A DNA stretch of 64,000 nt from Tubulanus polymorphus (taxonomy: Eukaryota; Nemertea; Palaeonemertea; Tubulaniformes; Tubulanidae): the NCBI RefSeq assembly GCF_964204645.1, contig NC_134036.1, positions 1,796,001 through 1,860,000 of the forward strand. Reading direction: 5' to 3'. The notes under the pieces are model-generated. The model had not been told where the DNA came from and did not search any database. It saw nothing but the letters and a program-made list of their open reading frames with translations. A program made the position numbers and the translations under genes. This document shows, piece after piece, positions 37,167-50,079 of the stretch (its first letter is position 1; the number at the start of each line of letters is the position of its first letter).

Positions 37167-37704
37167 CTTCAATGGTAACTGTCTGATATATAGGTTACAG
37201 TAGGTTCCAGTCTGCAGGTTGATTTACACAACTGTGGAACTTGAGCCAAATTCGATTCACCCAACCGTAGAAACGTGAAACTCATATCTGAATAATGTAT
37301 CTTCCGATTCAATAGCCGTAAAGAGATAATATTATGATAGGTATATTGAAGATCTAAAAGATGTTACTGGCGACTTCATCAGTAAACACTTCATTCCCGA
37401 ACATCGATACATTTTGAAACTTCTGACAAGTTAAGTGCACTGTATCACTGAGTAAAATGTGTATAATATACTATTACAAAATACTGGTGCCACACTTAAA
37501 ATATCTCGAGTGAAGCTTCCCTAATTACCACGTGATTCAACGGATCACAAAAATTCTGGAAAGTATGATGATGATGACGATGATGAATCTGTAAAATCGA
37601 TCTATGAGTTTGTAGTTTGTCAAGAATCACGAGTCTTATACCGAGGTTTCAGACCAACCATTATTTTCAACACTGCCAAATTCGTTATAACGCCATGAGG
37701 CAAG

Positions 37705-37830
37705 CTGCTAAAAGGTCTTTGGCAGGTAACCAGCTGATAGGTGGTATAGTGACAATTGTAAATTCACTGTCACTATGGTATTTATCCGCCAGTTATCTTT
37801 AACCAACTTTGGAGCAACTGCAGCCTCTGT
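37705..37830. mobile_element. Degenerate MITE, AGGGGCTGCAGTTGG family
   Basis: Right end CTTTGGAGCAACTGCAGCCT matches the family terminus. The interior has facing TAGTGACA and TGTCACTA segments. Confidence 0.45.
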
Positions 37831-38782
37831 CCAATAGGCTGCTTCTAAAAATGCCGAAACACACCACCGATATGCCCACTACACTAGACCAGGTTGGATC
37901 TTTTAATTTTTTTTTTAGACCGGATTTGTATTTCGAAATTCAAGTCTAAAAAATTGTTTGGATAATTATTCGACATTATGATCGTCTAGATGACCTCACA
38001 GACTGTAGTTGAAACAGTCTAATCCTGGTAGAGGATTGTATTAGCAACTGATGTATAGATAATGGTCAGCACCACCTCCCCACAACTCTCACACGTACAA
38101 TTCAAACATGTCATCACCAGGTATACGTTATTAACGGCTCCTTCTGTCGATGATAAAGTTATTATTAATAATATCTAACAGACTCTCTCTCTGTCACTCG
38201 ATACCTGACGAAACATGCTCGGCGAAATTTCAAATCATCGTTGCCAACGACGACCGAACGACAACAATCGGTACCGGTATGAACCCGTTTGCTCGCACGC
38301 GCGAGGAGGAGATGGAGAGAGGATGCCGATGTGATTAATAAGCTGTATCGGACGCGCTGAGAGCAGACGAGATGATGAGGATGCTGCTGATGTTGTATAT
38401 ATGTGTATTTCCCTCACGGCGAGAGAGTTTGGCAATATTGAATCTTATCGATTTGTATTCCAAGAACACATCTCGGTGTTCATATACATATGTACACATA
38501 CGTCATGGCCATCGAACGAAGTGGGAAGTGTAGATAAGTGCGTACTAAATGGGATACATATTTCAATCCGTATTCTTTTAGTTTGCGATGGCTTTTTACC
38601 TCCATCCATAAGTCGGGAACTACTGAGCGATGACCGTGGGAACAACTAGCCTACTTTCAGGACGGGGTGAACTGCCAACAACTCCCCAAGATCTAACTCA
38701 AATCAGGTTTTTGAAAGATGACCTAGAGATAATTGAAGTTCCACAATTCGAATTTTATGTGATTATTAATTCATTCATATAC

Positions 38783-38825
38783 GACAACGTTTCGGCTGTT
38801 GACTAACACAGCAATCATCAGCTGG
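38783..38825 (-). repeat. CTGATGA...CGAAACG dispersed motif
   Basis: Minus strand CAGCTGATGATTGCTGTG, then CAACAGCCGAAACGTTG: a stem (GCTGT/ACAGC) between CTGATGA and CGAAAC. The same signature is at 51,771 and 60,571. Confidence 0.4.
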
Positions 38826-39039
38826 AATGAGAATGACCTTTTGCCGAAGCAGCCATACTTTCTGCAGTAGTCACCAGGAACACCACGTGGTTAACAACAC
38901 GTCATTGGGTGATTTACTGGAGATGGCCATACAGCAAGAAAACTACATAGATGATATGATAGATTTGTTTATTCATGTTACGTCCCTTTACGTTCCTCAG
39001 TCCCCGTCAATGCTGATGTCACATGGGGATTCATAGAGT

Positions 39040-39245
39040 CGGCCATATCTTCTGCACGTGTCTACCGGTTTACCCTGATTTGATGATGTCATAGGGGGAT
39101 TTATAGAGACAGCCATCATTTCTAGAAGTGTCTATCCAATTGGCAAATCGATTTGATCATGTCATAGGGGGATTCATAGAGGCAGTCATAGTTTTTGGAA
39201 GCGTTAGTGTCACTTCATTTGTAGATGTAGCCATTCTTATGAGAT
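39040..39245. repeat. GATGTCATAGGGGGATT degenerate repeat, 3 copies
   Basis: ATGTCATAGGGGGATTTATA then GAGRCAGCCAT, spaced 60-70 bp. Additional copies at 40,140-40,250 and, inverted, near 4.1-4.6 kb. Confidence 0.55.
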
Positions 39246-39680
39246 CGAGGATGGGATTCTATGGGCAATGTATTTAAGGGTCTGTATGCGGAAGGTGTGT
39301 AAGGGTTCTCCTTGTAAAAAGGTCGTTGTTCACTTGTAATCTGAACAGCACTCGGTATAAGCGGTTTCCCGTGGTGATTGATGAGTAGCGATGATACTCC
39401 TGGATTACCCGCGCTTAACGCCGGATCAACGACAATTCTCCCGTTGATTCGTAACGAATAATAAACCAACAACATCCAGCGTCAACGCTGCCTGCGACAA
39501 TCTGTGGTGAGACGTGTGCGGAGGAATGTCAGCTCGGAATATTCTCTCTCCGACGAGATTTATTCTATGAGCCGTATTCGAAACAGACGGTGTGGAATAT
39601 GTTTTCTTAAATCTAATTTCGTCGCCGCTTCGACGTCGCTCGTGACAATTAATCCGAGGTAAACAATCAAACGCACACAC
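39215..39680 (-). other. Two overlapping unassigned open frames
   Basis: Minus strand, one frame (RRRSGDEIRFKKTYSTPSVS) ends where a second (VVDPALSAGNPGVSSLLINH, ending RSHKNGYIYK) continues, overlapping by 50 bp. This could be a broken gene or chance. The 3' end of the second frame runs into a dispersed repeat, which argues against a clean exon. Confidence 0.15.
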
Positions 39681-39713
39681 GTGACAACGACGGCAGTCGT
39701 CGTCGTTGTCACG
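39680..39713. repeat. 13-bp perfect hairpin
   Basis: CGTGACAACGACG and CGTCGTTGTCACG flank an 8-nt loop. Confidence 0.9.
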
Positions 39714-40528
39714 TAGACGATTGTTGTTCTTCGATCAAACGCTTCAGTGAGTTTAGTCGCTACGGTGAGAGACTAGTGAAAGAGGGTGCGCGATCACAGC
39801 AGCGGAACAGATCCTCCCGAGCACACAGAACTACAACAGTTCCCCACAGACTGTTGTCGGTGCCAAGATTTCAGATTAGACTTTAATTCGACTGCGATGT
39901 TTTTTGCATTTGCAATGTTTCAATTCCATCAAGTCAAATCCCAACCAAGAATTGTGAAACCGCTGAACGTTACAATAATAAACTTGATGAACATATAATG
40001 ATAGCCTCCTTAACTCACTTTTCATCAACATTGACTAGCTGCGTTGACATTTCCAGAATGGATGAATAATTTCCCTGTTCCATCACTAAGCAGGTTATAT
40101 CATCATGTAACCTGGAAAGGTGTCTATACCACCACATCTATCTAATGATGTCATAGGGGGATTTATGAAGGCAGTCATATCTGCTACAAGGCTGTATATA
40201 ACCACATATAAATTTGAGTTTAGTGTAGTAGGCTAGTTTATGGAGGCAGCCATTTTTGTGTGAAGGCAAAGGTGGATTCCATGAAATGCTTCCACAACGC
40301 CATAGGCAGAAGACACAACCATCTGTAAGGGTGTGAATAGCGCTGATGGATGGTGATGAAGATGACGATACCATTCGCGATGGCACGTTAGTACATGATG
40401 TGCACAGCTATACCGTGGACAACCGGTTTCAACTAGAACTGATCTTGAATTATATGAGGCATCGATTTTCTACCCTAAACATCTGACAATGACTGCTGCC
40501 TGGAATTCTCTACCCATCATCACTACTA

Positions 40529-40570
40529 CCACCGCCGCCGCTGCTGCTGCTGCTGCTGCTGCTGCTACTG
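40529..40570 (+). repeat. GCC/GCT trinucleotide tract
   Basis: ACCGCCGCCGCTGCTGCTGC and further CTG units. Confidence 0.9.
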
Positions 40571-41009
40571 CATATTGATCATCGTTCCCGAATCCGACGA
40601 TACCATTAGACTTTCAGGTAAAAATGCAGAACTTAGAATAAAACTCACTAACTCAACAGTAGCACAACAATCAAGCTTTCGTCAACGTTTCACATCATAC
40701 CGACAACAATGACGTTAACGTTTTACTGACAATAATACACGCAACGTTCACGTATCAACGCTATGACAACGACGGTGTCAATTAACGAAATTAGAAAAAC
40801 GTTTAACGATCCCATCGAAAATGCGTGAATTGAACAAGCAAATGAGGCGACAGTTGATTCTGGTGTATTCCCAAATGGCGATGGCAAAGTTCAATTTGGA
40901 AATTGGTTTCGCGTCACGATGGGAGTATACTATCGCCTATCGCGTGCTGGGTAGTATATACAATGTTAGTCACTTCGAATGATGAGATATAACGTGCGAG
41001 ACTGTTCTT

Positions 41010-41150
41010 GTAGGTTGGCCTAAATGCAAAAGGCCATATACAAGGCTGGCAAAATTGGCTTTGAAGGTTAAAGGCCAGGTATAAGGCGGGAGGCTGGCTT
41101 AGACAGGGCATGGGTAGTCGAAGGCCAGGCATAAGGTGAGAGGGCTTTTA
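41010..41150. repeat. Degenerate AAGGCCAGGYATAAGGC repeat
   Basis: Three to five variants. They produce Pro/Leu-rich antisense frames that are not gene evidence. Confidence 0.4.
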
Positions 41151-42340
41151 AATCTACTTGAAAAGTCGCAGCCAATATGCAAATACAAGAACTGTGTTGT
41201 AGACGCCTGAGGCCATAACGTAGGCCCGGGTAAAGAAGAAATCCTATCATAGATCGATAATGCTGAAGTTTTGCTCAGGTACAACGGTTGGTTAGCCTGG
41301 GTGTGGAAAATGTGGCTAACGGTTACTTTTACAGATAGACAGTGTTTCCCTAGAAGCAACAGGCGTGATACAGGACAAGAAGCTAAATGTAGTACAGGTG
41401 ACCTTTAAGATCGGGAAAAGATACTGCCCAATAAACCAAAGGCATTTTTGATTTTAGAAAAAAGACTCGGAACATCTTTCACGGCCATCAAAAGTATGAT
41501 TAAGGCGAGCTAATTGAGTTAAAGGTCATACCATAAGACCAAGTTCATGTCAAGAATGGAATGCCAATGAATGCCACCAAAGTAAGTCGAAGTGCTTCAC
41601 GTCGTCGCAGCTCGTTGAAATCATAGGTTAAGGATTTATCACCATAGGGATGACTTCCTGAGATGTGATTAAATGTGTATATGCTAAGTACTGAACACGA
41701 TCAATCAATACAAGCGAAAGTGAAAGGTATGTAATTAATGAACTACCAGAAGACAACACTCTTATAAATACACTACGCGAGCCGTCAAGGACATGTCAGC
41801 GACACCGATGGAAGTGGGAGATTTTAGCATCGAAGAATGCTGAGTGGCAAAATAGAGAAAGTACTAATTATCATTATTACATATGGCAGGAATCGAGATT
41901 ATACGGATGGCGAGAAATACGAAAATACTAGTAAAAGCTTAGGAGCCAATTATTATGGAAGGCGATAAACGCACAAATATATATGGATCAAAAAATTAGC
42001 AACTACAAGAGAGAGGATGGCTTATCAAAGGTATAAAGAGCCGAAGAATGTGTTCAACGAATATCTAATTATATGGAAGGACGCTATGGTCCATTTATTG
42101 ATTGATGAGAATTGTTTTCTCATATATTCTGAGATATTTTGCTTATTTTTTGGGGAATGCCGAAAATGAATGCCAAAATTTCTTACATTTTACTAATAAG
42201 GTCATTGTGGAATTATGTTCAGTGACAAAGTTGGAAATTCTAAAAAGCCCCAAAATATAGAATCAAAGCATTAATAAATAGAACCCTTAATAACTTGTGG
42301 TGAAAACATGTACACGAAATGATCATCGATAGAAAGAGCA

Positions 42341-42566
42341 TAAGGCCCAAAAAAATTGATACCTTGTTTCTCTGCTCTGCTGAGCTTAAATGTTGACCCG
42401 GCCGGCCGCCTATCTACCCTGTACATTACTTTTTTAAAAATCGTGATCAATTTCACCATAACAGACCCGGCCGCTATGGAAATGAACTGTTTATGAATTT
42501 TATCATATTTTACAAAAATGACCCGGCCGCTGCGGAGAAACAAGGTATCATTTTTGTTTAGCCTAA
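42341..42566. mobile_element. 226-bp MITE with 20-bp-plus terminal inverted repeats
   Basis: The left end contains AAAATTGATACCTTGTTTCT and the right end AGAAACAAGGTATCATTTTT, extended by TAAGGC/GCCTAA. Interior landmarks CCGGCCGGCCGCCTATCTAC and TGTACATTACTTTTTTAA. Near-identical layout at 58.4 kb. Confidence 0.85.
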
Positions 42567-42914
42567 ACAACAACAAAAAACCCAAACTCCAGACGTAGCC
42601 ATTACGGCTATGGATTAAGCGTCAAAATACTTGTAACTCGCTCGTCGACAGGTGCAATTACGTAGCGTCCTTGCGGCGTATACAGAGAAGTACGACGAGC
42701 GGGGTAAAGGTGACGACATTACAGCGATTAGTTCTATTTAGTCGCGACGATTCGGCGTACATCAAACCGGTCCACGCGACCTTGAGTGCACGTCGTGTAG
42801 ATGATTACCCCAGCGGTATTTGGCCATTAACTACATCAAAAGATAGATACGACACAAGCGTGGAAGGTTGCAGTGTCACGAGATGAGAAAGTAGAACATC
42901 TGATTCTAGTCGGG

Positions 42915-43160
42915 GCCCATTGGGTGATTATTTAAAGGTAACGTCTCTAAGATGCTGACACCATAGCTGTGAGGGGAGGGGGAGTTATTTGAAGGTAACC
43001 CCACTAGGGTGCCGATACCATAGCTGTGAGGGAAGGGGAAGTTATTTGAAGGTAATGTCACTAGGGTGCCGATACCATAGCTGTGAGGGGAGGGGAAGTT
43101 ATTTGAAGGTAACACCACTAAGGTGCTGATACCATAGCTGTGAAGGGAGGGGAAGTTGTG
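42915..43160. repeat. About 62-bp tandem array, 4 copies
   Basis: Unit landmarks GATACCATAGCTGTGAGGGG, AGGGGAAGTTATTTGAAGG and CACTAGGGTGC. Confidence 0.9.
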
Positions 43161-43834
43161 ATGAACACAATGTCCTCCACTCTAACGATCTTCCATTCAC
43201 TACTGAACATCGAAAATAAACAAGTCCTCGCACTGTTTGTTCCATTTATTCATTTTTCGTCTTATAAACAAAAACTTGCGATTTACGAAGAAAATTGTTT
43301 TTAAAACAAATATCATATGATGATCATCAATTTTACGGAAAGAGTGAGATACGGGTTGCATCCAGAATCCCGTAGTGAACGAGAGGAGCATCTGGAAGAC
43401 ATCCCCTCCTCGTCTTCTTATAGCCGGTATATTCTACTACATTACACTCCGAGATAGACACTGTATCTAAAATCTCGATGAAGTTGTTAACACCATATGT
43501 AACGATTTGTAACGATAGCTACACAGATACAAACCGAGAACTGTAGGGAGAGAGATAATGTCTGATAAGTGATTAACATGTTGTAATACACGCTGTCTAC
43601 ACGACTCCGACCGGTGATAAGCTTTTAAACAATTAATTCGCACTTAGTTTGAAGTGCTTATCATCAATTCTTATCTGATTAAATCATTGGCCGCGTTGGT
43701 TTACTAATATTGCTAGAACTTATCGAGGCTTTAATGAATATGTTCAATATTTTGTGACGGGGAAAATGAAAATAAATACAATAAATACAATAGCCAGCAC
43801 TGGACCTAACTGTAGAATTTGGTTTCTATAACCA

Positions 43835-44560
43835 ATCTAACAACTTAAGACCAGTCTCAGCTCATTTTAGTTCTATAGCCAATCTAACAACTTAAGACCA
43901 GTCTAAGCTCATTTAGGTTCTATAACCAATCCAATGCAACTTAAGACCAGACTTAACTCAATTTGGTTCCATAACCAATCGAACAACTTAAGACCAGTCT
44001 ATGTTCTTTCTGGCTCTATAACCAATCTAACAACTTAAGACCAGTCTAAGCTCATTTAGGTTCTATAACCAATCCAATGCAACTTAAGACCAGTCTAAAC
44101 TCAATTTGGTTCCATAACCAATCGAACAACTTAAGACCAGTCTATGTTATTTCTGGCTCTATAACCAATCTAACAACTTAAGACCAGTCTAAGCTCATTT
44201 AGGTTCTATAACCAATCCAATGCAACTTAAGACCAGTCTAAACTCAATTTGGTTCCATAACCAATCGAACAACTTAAGACCAGTCTATGTTCTTTCTGGC
44301 TCTATAACCAATCTAACAACTTAAGACCAGTCTAAGCTCTTTCTGGCTCTATAACCAATCCAATGCAACTTAAGACTAGTCTAAACTCAATTTGGTTCCA
44401 TAACCAATCGAACAACTTAAGACCAGTCTATGTTCTTTCTGGCTCTATAACCAATCTAACAACTTAAAACCAGTCTAAGCTCATTTTAGTTCTATAACTA
44501 GTGTAACAATTTAAGACAAGTCTAAGCTCACTTTGGTTATACAACCAATCTAACAACTCC
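43835..44560. repeat. 47-bp satellite array with 143-bp higher-order period
   Basis: Same family as at 21.8 kb. Three unit types (…TTTAGGTTCTATAACC, …TTTGGTTCCATAACC, …TTCTGGCTCTATAACC) recur as a trimer. The landmark AATCCAATGC occurs at 43,928, 44,071, 44,214 and 44,357, exactly 143 bp apart. Confidence 0.95.
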
Positions 44561-44865
44561 GGATCATTTTTCGACTTATGACCATTCTATCTAAGCCCAT
44601 GTCAGTCCCCTCCCCCCCCCTACTCGTGTTAGTCTCTAGTTGTCTCACATATCTCCACACATACGCACACACAGTTCCCTATCTGCGCTGATCATATATG
44701 AAAGCTGTATATATTAACGAGTATTTGATTTAATTACGGGTGTGATCTGATCTCTCGCTGCGGGACCGTTAATTCATACGTCACGACATCAGACACGAAA
44801 CAAGATGTGACAGCGACGCTACACAATATCACACAGAGCAATGCGACCCCGATCAGATACTCTCC

Positions 44866-45105
44866 CTCCCTCTCATTATATCTGATAATGTTTATGGTTG
44901 GCGTTTCAATCCAGTTCCGGGGCCAGTTATCTATGGTTTGGGTCAGTTTTATTGTTTTTTTATCCAGTTCTAGGGCCAGTATTACAGTCACTCTCTCTCA
45001 TTATATCTGATAATGTTTATGGTTGGCGTTTCAATCCAGTTCCGGGGCCAGTTATCTATGGTTTGGGTCAGTTTTATTGTGTTTTATCCAGTTCTAGGGC
45101 CAGTA
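44866..45105. repeat. Tandem duplication, about 123 bp
   Basis: TCTCATTATATCTGATAATG through CCAGTTCTAGGGCCAGTA occurs twice, differing mainly by a T-run length. Confidence 0.9.
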
Positions 45106-45676
45106 CCAGTAGTCTTAGGCTTAGCAACAGGCTTAGCAAGACTAGGGCTACCTTGATTCTCCTAATCGGCCGGGTAATTTTGTAAACAGTAATAGAATTT
45201 GTAATCAGTTCATTTCTATAACTGAAGGTTTTGTTAACTTTAAGGTTATCGAAACATTCATATTTAAGATCTGTCCTTTTTCACGACGAAAAGTGCTCTT
45301 TTTCTTGAACCTTCCTTCAAAAAAGTGTGGCTTAGTTTTGTCGAAAGCTACTTAAAATGCGGCGTAAGAGGCTGAAATGCACCTATAGTTTACAGAATAA
45401 AAACGAATATTAAAAAATGATTTTTGTTTACTAGCGCAGGCGCAGGGCAAAAATATTGGGAAAGCAACGAATACAACAAAAGTGCGTATGAGAATATCCC
45501 GAGGAAAGCGCGGCCTTATTATTATTTATGCCAATACGAAGGTTAACTATTTAGAAAAGCGGCGCTATAGGCTGATTTTGACAAACTCGGGACAGGTGTC
45601 TCTCTATATCGAGAGAACAACTGACACCGTAGAGGAAGCAAGCAGGGAGAGATGAAGGGCAGCTGCCTTAGCAACT

Positions 45677-45709
45677 CTGAATAGCCTGTTGTATAGACAG
45701 GCTATTCAG
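45677..45709. repeat. 13-bp perfect hairpin
   Basis: CTGAATAGCCTGT and ACAGGCTATTCAG around a 7-nt loop. Confidence 0.9.
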
Positions 45710-46479
45710 CACTGAAGCATAGCCTGGCTATCTTACAATACATTAGCATCATCAGCCTTGTAAAGAGTATATAGTTATTTCCAAAATATCGAGGCAGCCG
45801 ACAAAATTAACCCCAATCAGTCGCTTGCCGGTTCGGACTGGTTGGAAGATTGTTTGAGTGAACCGGATCCGACATTTCCCCAATTATGTACCTCGATTGA
45901 AACAAAAAGTTTTTTAAACTCGACCGCCGATCGCAAAACTATATATCTGTACTTCGATTTCCGAATCGACACCGAATCGGAACAATAATCAAACGAAATC
46001 TACCCGATCAAATCAATCTACATATCAAGATTTAAAAAAAAACGTCACAACCGAAAGAAAGATAACCAACAAACACTTCGTGATCCATGCCACTAATTCA
46101 AGATCAAAACATCAACATTGAAAATAGATTGAAACCTGTTTGATTCATTGAAAGCATAAAATTTACTCCTCATTCGTTCGACGATAAACTAATGGTGACA
46201 ATTATTCTACGAATAGAATTTTATTATTGCGCAATTATTATCATCATCAACGTCGTCGTTCTGTGTCATCGTTCTGTGTGTAACAGATAATATCAACTGT
46301 CATTTTTATTGCCCTGTTTTCTGGTAAAGCGCGTTATAGTGCTTCAGTTAATACAACATCAGAAGCAGCGATTTGAGACCGATTATCAGAGTGATCGTTT
46401 TGTGAGAGGATGTTATGATGTGGGAGGACCTGGTGCTGGGCAAATAGCTGGGGGTTCTTGGAATTATGGAGGGGAGAGG

Positions 46480-46560
46480 TTAGGGATGAAAGAGGGAGAG
46501 AGGTTATCGATAAGAGAGAGAGAGGGAGAGAGGGGGAGAGAGGGAGAGAGAGGGGGAAAA
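46480..46560 (+). repeat. GA-rich tract
   Basis: Imperfect (GAGAGG)n. The short frames through it are low complexity. Confidence 0.8.
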
Positions 46561-47149
46561 GCATCAATTTTGGACAACCATCAATTTCATATATTTTGCA
46601 AATAGTTTGTGTCTATTGAAAGTTGTAGCTGACACCACACCCGACAATCTAGAGCCTTAAATATTGCGTCTTGATAAATAGATCTCGTTTGCGATTTCAT
46701 TTTTAATTTGTATAAATCGCATCTTTAGAAAACACGAAATTAATGTCTAACATTTCTAAATGAGTTATACTTGGAGAACGGATGACGGATAGCCGCGCAC
46801 CTGATCTTAGCATTTCGATATTTAATCAACTCTAATCTGATATAGAGAGAAGATACTCGAGGATTGTCAGCGGAATCAAATTGCTGTAACGTGAGCAAAT
46901 TATCTACAACCGATTTCTAATTAGATTCTCATTTGAATATCTTATCGTCTGCCCGAGCGTCGGTCGCGTCATTTCAATTCTCAAATCATGAACTCATCTC
47001 GAACTGATAAGTTGAAATATCCGATAGTGGTTGTTAGACTGGTCTCACGTACCCACAGGGGACTACAGATCCCTCAGCATCAAACTGACTGCGGGTGAAC
47101 CCTGATTACCCTCCAACCATCCTGTATAAATCAGTTTACAAGGAGTCTT

Positions 47150-47365
47150 TAGCACAGAGCTGGATCCAGAGACAAATTAGACCCACACAACTGTGGAACT
47201 GGATCCAGAGTCAATTGAAACCCACACAACAGTGGAACTGTGTTCAGAGTTAAATTAAGCCCGCACAACTGTGGAACTGGGTTCAGAGGTTAATTAACCC
47301 GACACAACTGTGGAACTGGGTCCAGAAACAAATTAAGCCCACACAACTGTGGAACTGGATCCCCA
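47150..47365 (-). repeat. 38-bp family array, inverted, about 6 copies
   Basis: CACACAACTGTGGAACTGG and ATCCAGAGTCAAAT-type units, reverse complement of the 30.2-kb array. Confidence 0.9.
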
Positions 47366-47727
47366 GAACTGTAGAAATGATAAGTTCGTCCCCAATTCTC
47401 TATGTGTCGATATCTCCTCAGTTCAAAACACTAAGCACTGAACACAATGTGAAGTGTGGATGTATTAACGATCGAATATCTGATGTGGTGAGGTTTTGTC
47501 CAGACTGTGTCCGACGTATCGAGGCCTGTTTGCATGTGGTACACTTCATGAAGCACATATTGTTTTCGATACTTGAAAAACTCTGGTTGAAAAGTGAAGT
47601 GTTTTAACGATATTTTACTGTTTACGATTTTCTGCCAGACGCGTGGCGTGCGACAGCGGGCTGTTTTAAATATCGTATGTCTCGTCGAAAACCGATACGA
47701 CGAGAGTGACGGGTATATCACATAGGA

Positions 47728-49213
47728 AAATGATGTTCAAACACCAGACATTAAACATTTCATCAGCTCGCTTTCAAAAACTGATCGTCCACACTTCACA
47801 TGTGTTCAGTGCTTCACCTGAGACATTTTTAATTGAAAATGAACTACAAACACCGGATATTAGACATTTTATCAGCACATTTTCAAAAACTGATCGTCCA
47901 CACTTCACATGTGTTCAGTGCTTCACCTGAGACATTTCTAATTGAAAATGAACTACAAACACCAGATATTAGACATTTTATCAGCGCAACTTTCAAAAAC
48001 TGATCGCCCACACTTCACATGTGTTCAATGCTTCACCTGAGACATTTCTAATTGAAAATGAACTACAAACACCAGATATTAGACATTTTATCAGCGCAAC
48101 TTTCAAAAACTGATCGCCCACACTTCACATGTGTTCAATGCTTCACCTGAGACATTTCTAATTGAAAATGAACTACAAACACCAGATATTAGACATTTTA
48201 TCAGCACACTTTCAAAAGCTGATCGTCCACACTTCACATGTGTTCAGTGCTTCATCTGAGACATTTCTAATTGAAAATGAACTACAAACACCAGACATTA
48301 GACATTTTATCAGCACACTTTCAAAAACTGATCGTCCACACTTCACATGTGTTCAATGCTTCACCTGAGACATTTCTAATTGAAAATGAACTACAAACTC
48401 CAGATATTAGACATTTTATCAGCACACTTTCAAAAACTGATCGTCCACACTTCACATGTGTTCAGTGCTTCATCTGAGACATTTCTAATTGAAAATGAAC
48501 TACTAACACCGGACATTAGATATTTTATCAGAGCACTTTCTAAAACTGATCGTCCACACTTCACATGTATTCAGTGCTTCACCTGAGACATTTCTGATTG
48601 AAAATGAACTACAAACACCGGACATTAGATATTTTATCAGAGCACTTTCTAAAACTGATCGTCCACACTTCACATGTGTTCAGTGCTTCATCTGAGACAT
48701 TTCTAATTGAAAATGAACTACAAACACCAGACATTAGACATTTTATCAGCACACTTTCAAGAACTGATCGTCCACACTTCACATGTGTTCAGTGCTTCAT
48801 CTGAGACATTTCTAATTGAAAATGAACTACAAACACCAGATATTAGACATTTTATCAGCACACTTTCAAGAACTGATCGTCCACACTTCACATGTGTTCA
48901 GTGCTTCATCTGAGACATTTCTAATTGAAAATGAACTACAAACACCAGACATTAGACATTTTATCAGCACACTTTCAAGAACTGATCGTCCACACTTCAC
49001 ATGTGTTCAGTGCTTCATCTGAGACATTTCTAATTGAAAATGAACTACAAACACCAGATATTAGACATTTTATCAGCACACTTTCAAAAACTGATCGTCC
49101 ATACTTCACATGTGCCCAGTGCTTCATCTGAGACATTTCTAATTGAAAATGAACTACAAACACCAGACATTAGATATTTCATCAGTACACTTTCAAGAAC
49201 TGATCGTCCACAC
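47728..49213 (+). repeat. 109-bp satellite array, about 13.5 copies
   Basis: The largest array of the family. Neighbouring units share private variants (for example TTTCAAGAACTG in successive copies at 48.75-49.0 kb, and ATCGCCCACAC in two copies near 48.0-48.1 kb), showing local homogenisation. Overlapping 68-residue frames are artefacts of the repeat. Confidence 0.97.
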
Positions 49214-50079
49214 GGTGAATATTTGTACGTGTGGTTCCATCTACGTGAGACGATCATGATTGAAATTTTAGAAGCGAAACTTTAGACACATTACGGCCCC
49301 GTGTCAAACGGAGAATATGAATCAAATCGACACATTGCCTATAAGTTTGTGTAAGAGACCTACACACTGTGTATCTAACAATGAGTCTACTATATAAACA
49401 CTGCACACAACTAGAAATTAGGTTTCGATTCGTTTTTTGCTATTAGGACAACTGTCAACTTTTTTTATGTATACTGCTGAAGTACGTGTATATTCTTTCT
49501 TCGAGCGCTAAGATTGTGGCTCAGCGCAGGTCACATACGTGCACCGTGTGGTGTTGTAAAAGAGTTCATCAAGATGGCAGGAAATAGACCGGAAAAATCC
49601 GTATAGAGGGTTTGGAAACGGTTAGCGGTAAAAAATCCCCTTGGTAAAAAAATCCCTTTGGAAACAGTATTCGCTCGGCGCACCAGTGTTGTTTTATTCG
49701 GTCGTCAAAACGTCTTCACGCTCTCGATTTTACGATTTTACATCATAATAAATGATAAACAACAGCCTTAGAAAAAAAAAACATTTGAATTTTCAACATT
49801 TTCTGACATGAAAATAGTTGCATTAAGTTGTCGATCTTTCATTAAAAAACAATAATATCCGAATAGGAAATGAGTTTTCGTGCGTTAGATGTCTCCATAA
49901 ACATCTATCCCTCTCTCACTCCCCCTCCCCATCTTTCAGCCTTCCATTTAACCCTAGATACTTATAATTTAGCCGTCAATTCATCCGAATAAAACCAATT
50001 TATCTAAATATCGCCAAATATCACTGACTTGTCTTGGAACTAGCTCATAAAGAATATTGTATGGGTGAATAGTTTCTTT

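Noticed and set aside
47706-49285. Family of overlapping 68-residue proteins
   Set aside because: Each is the same translation of the 109-bp satellite read across two units; the period is not a multiple of three, so it cannot form a continuous gene.
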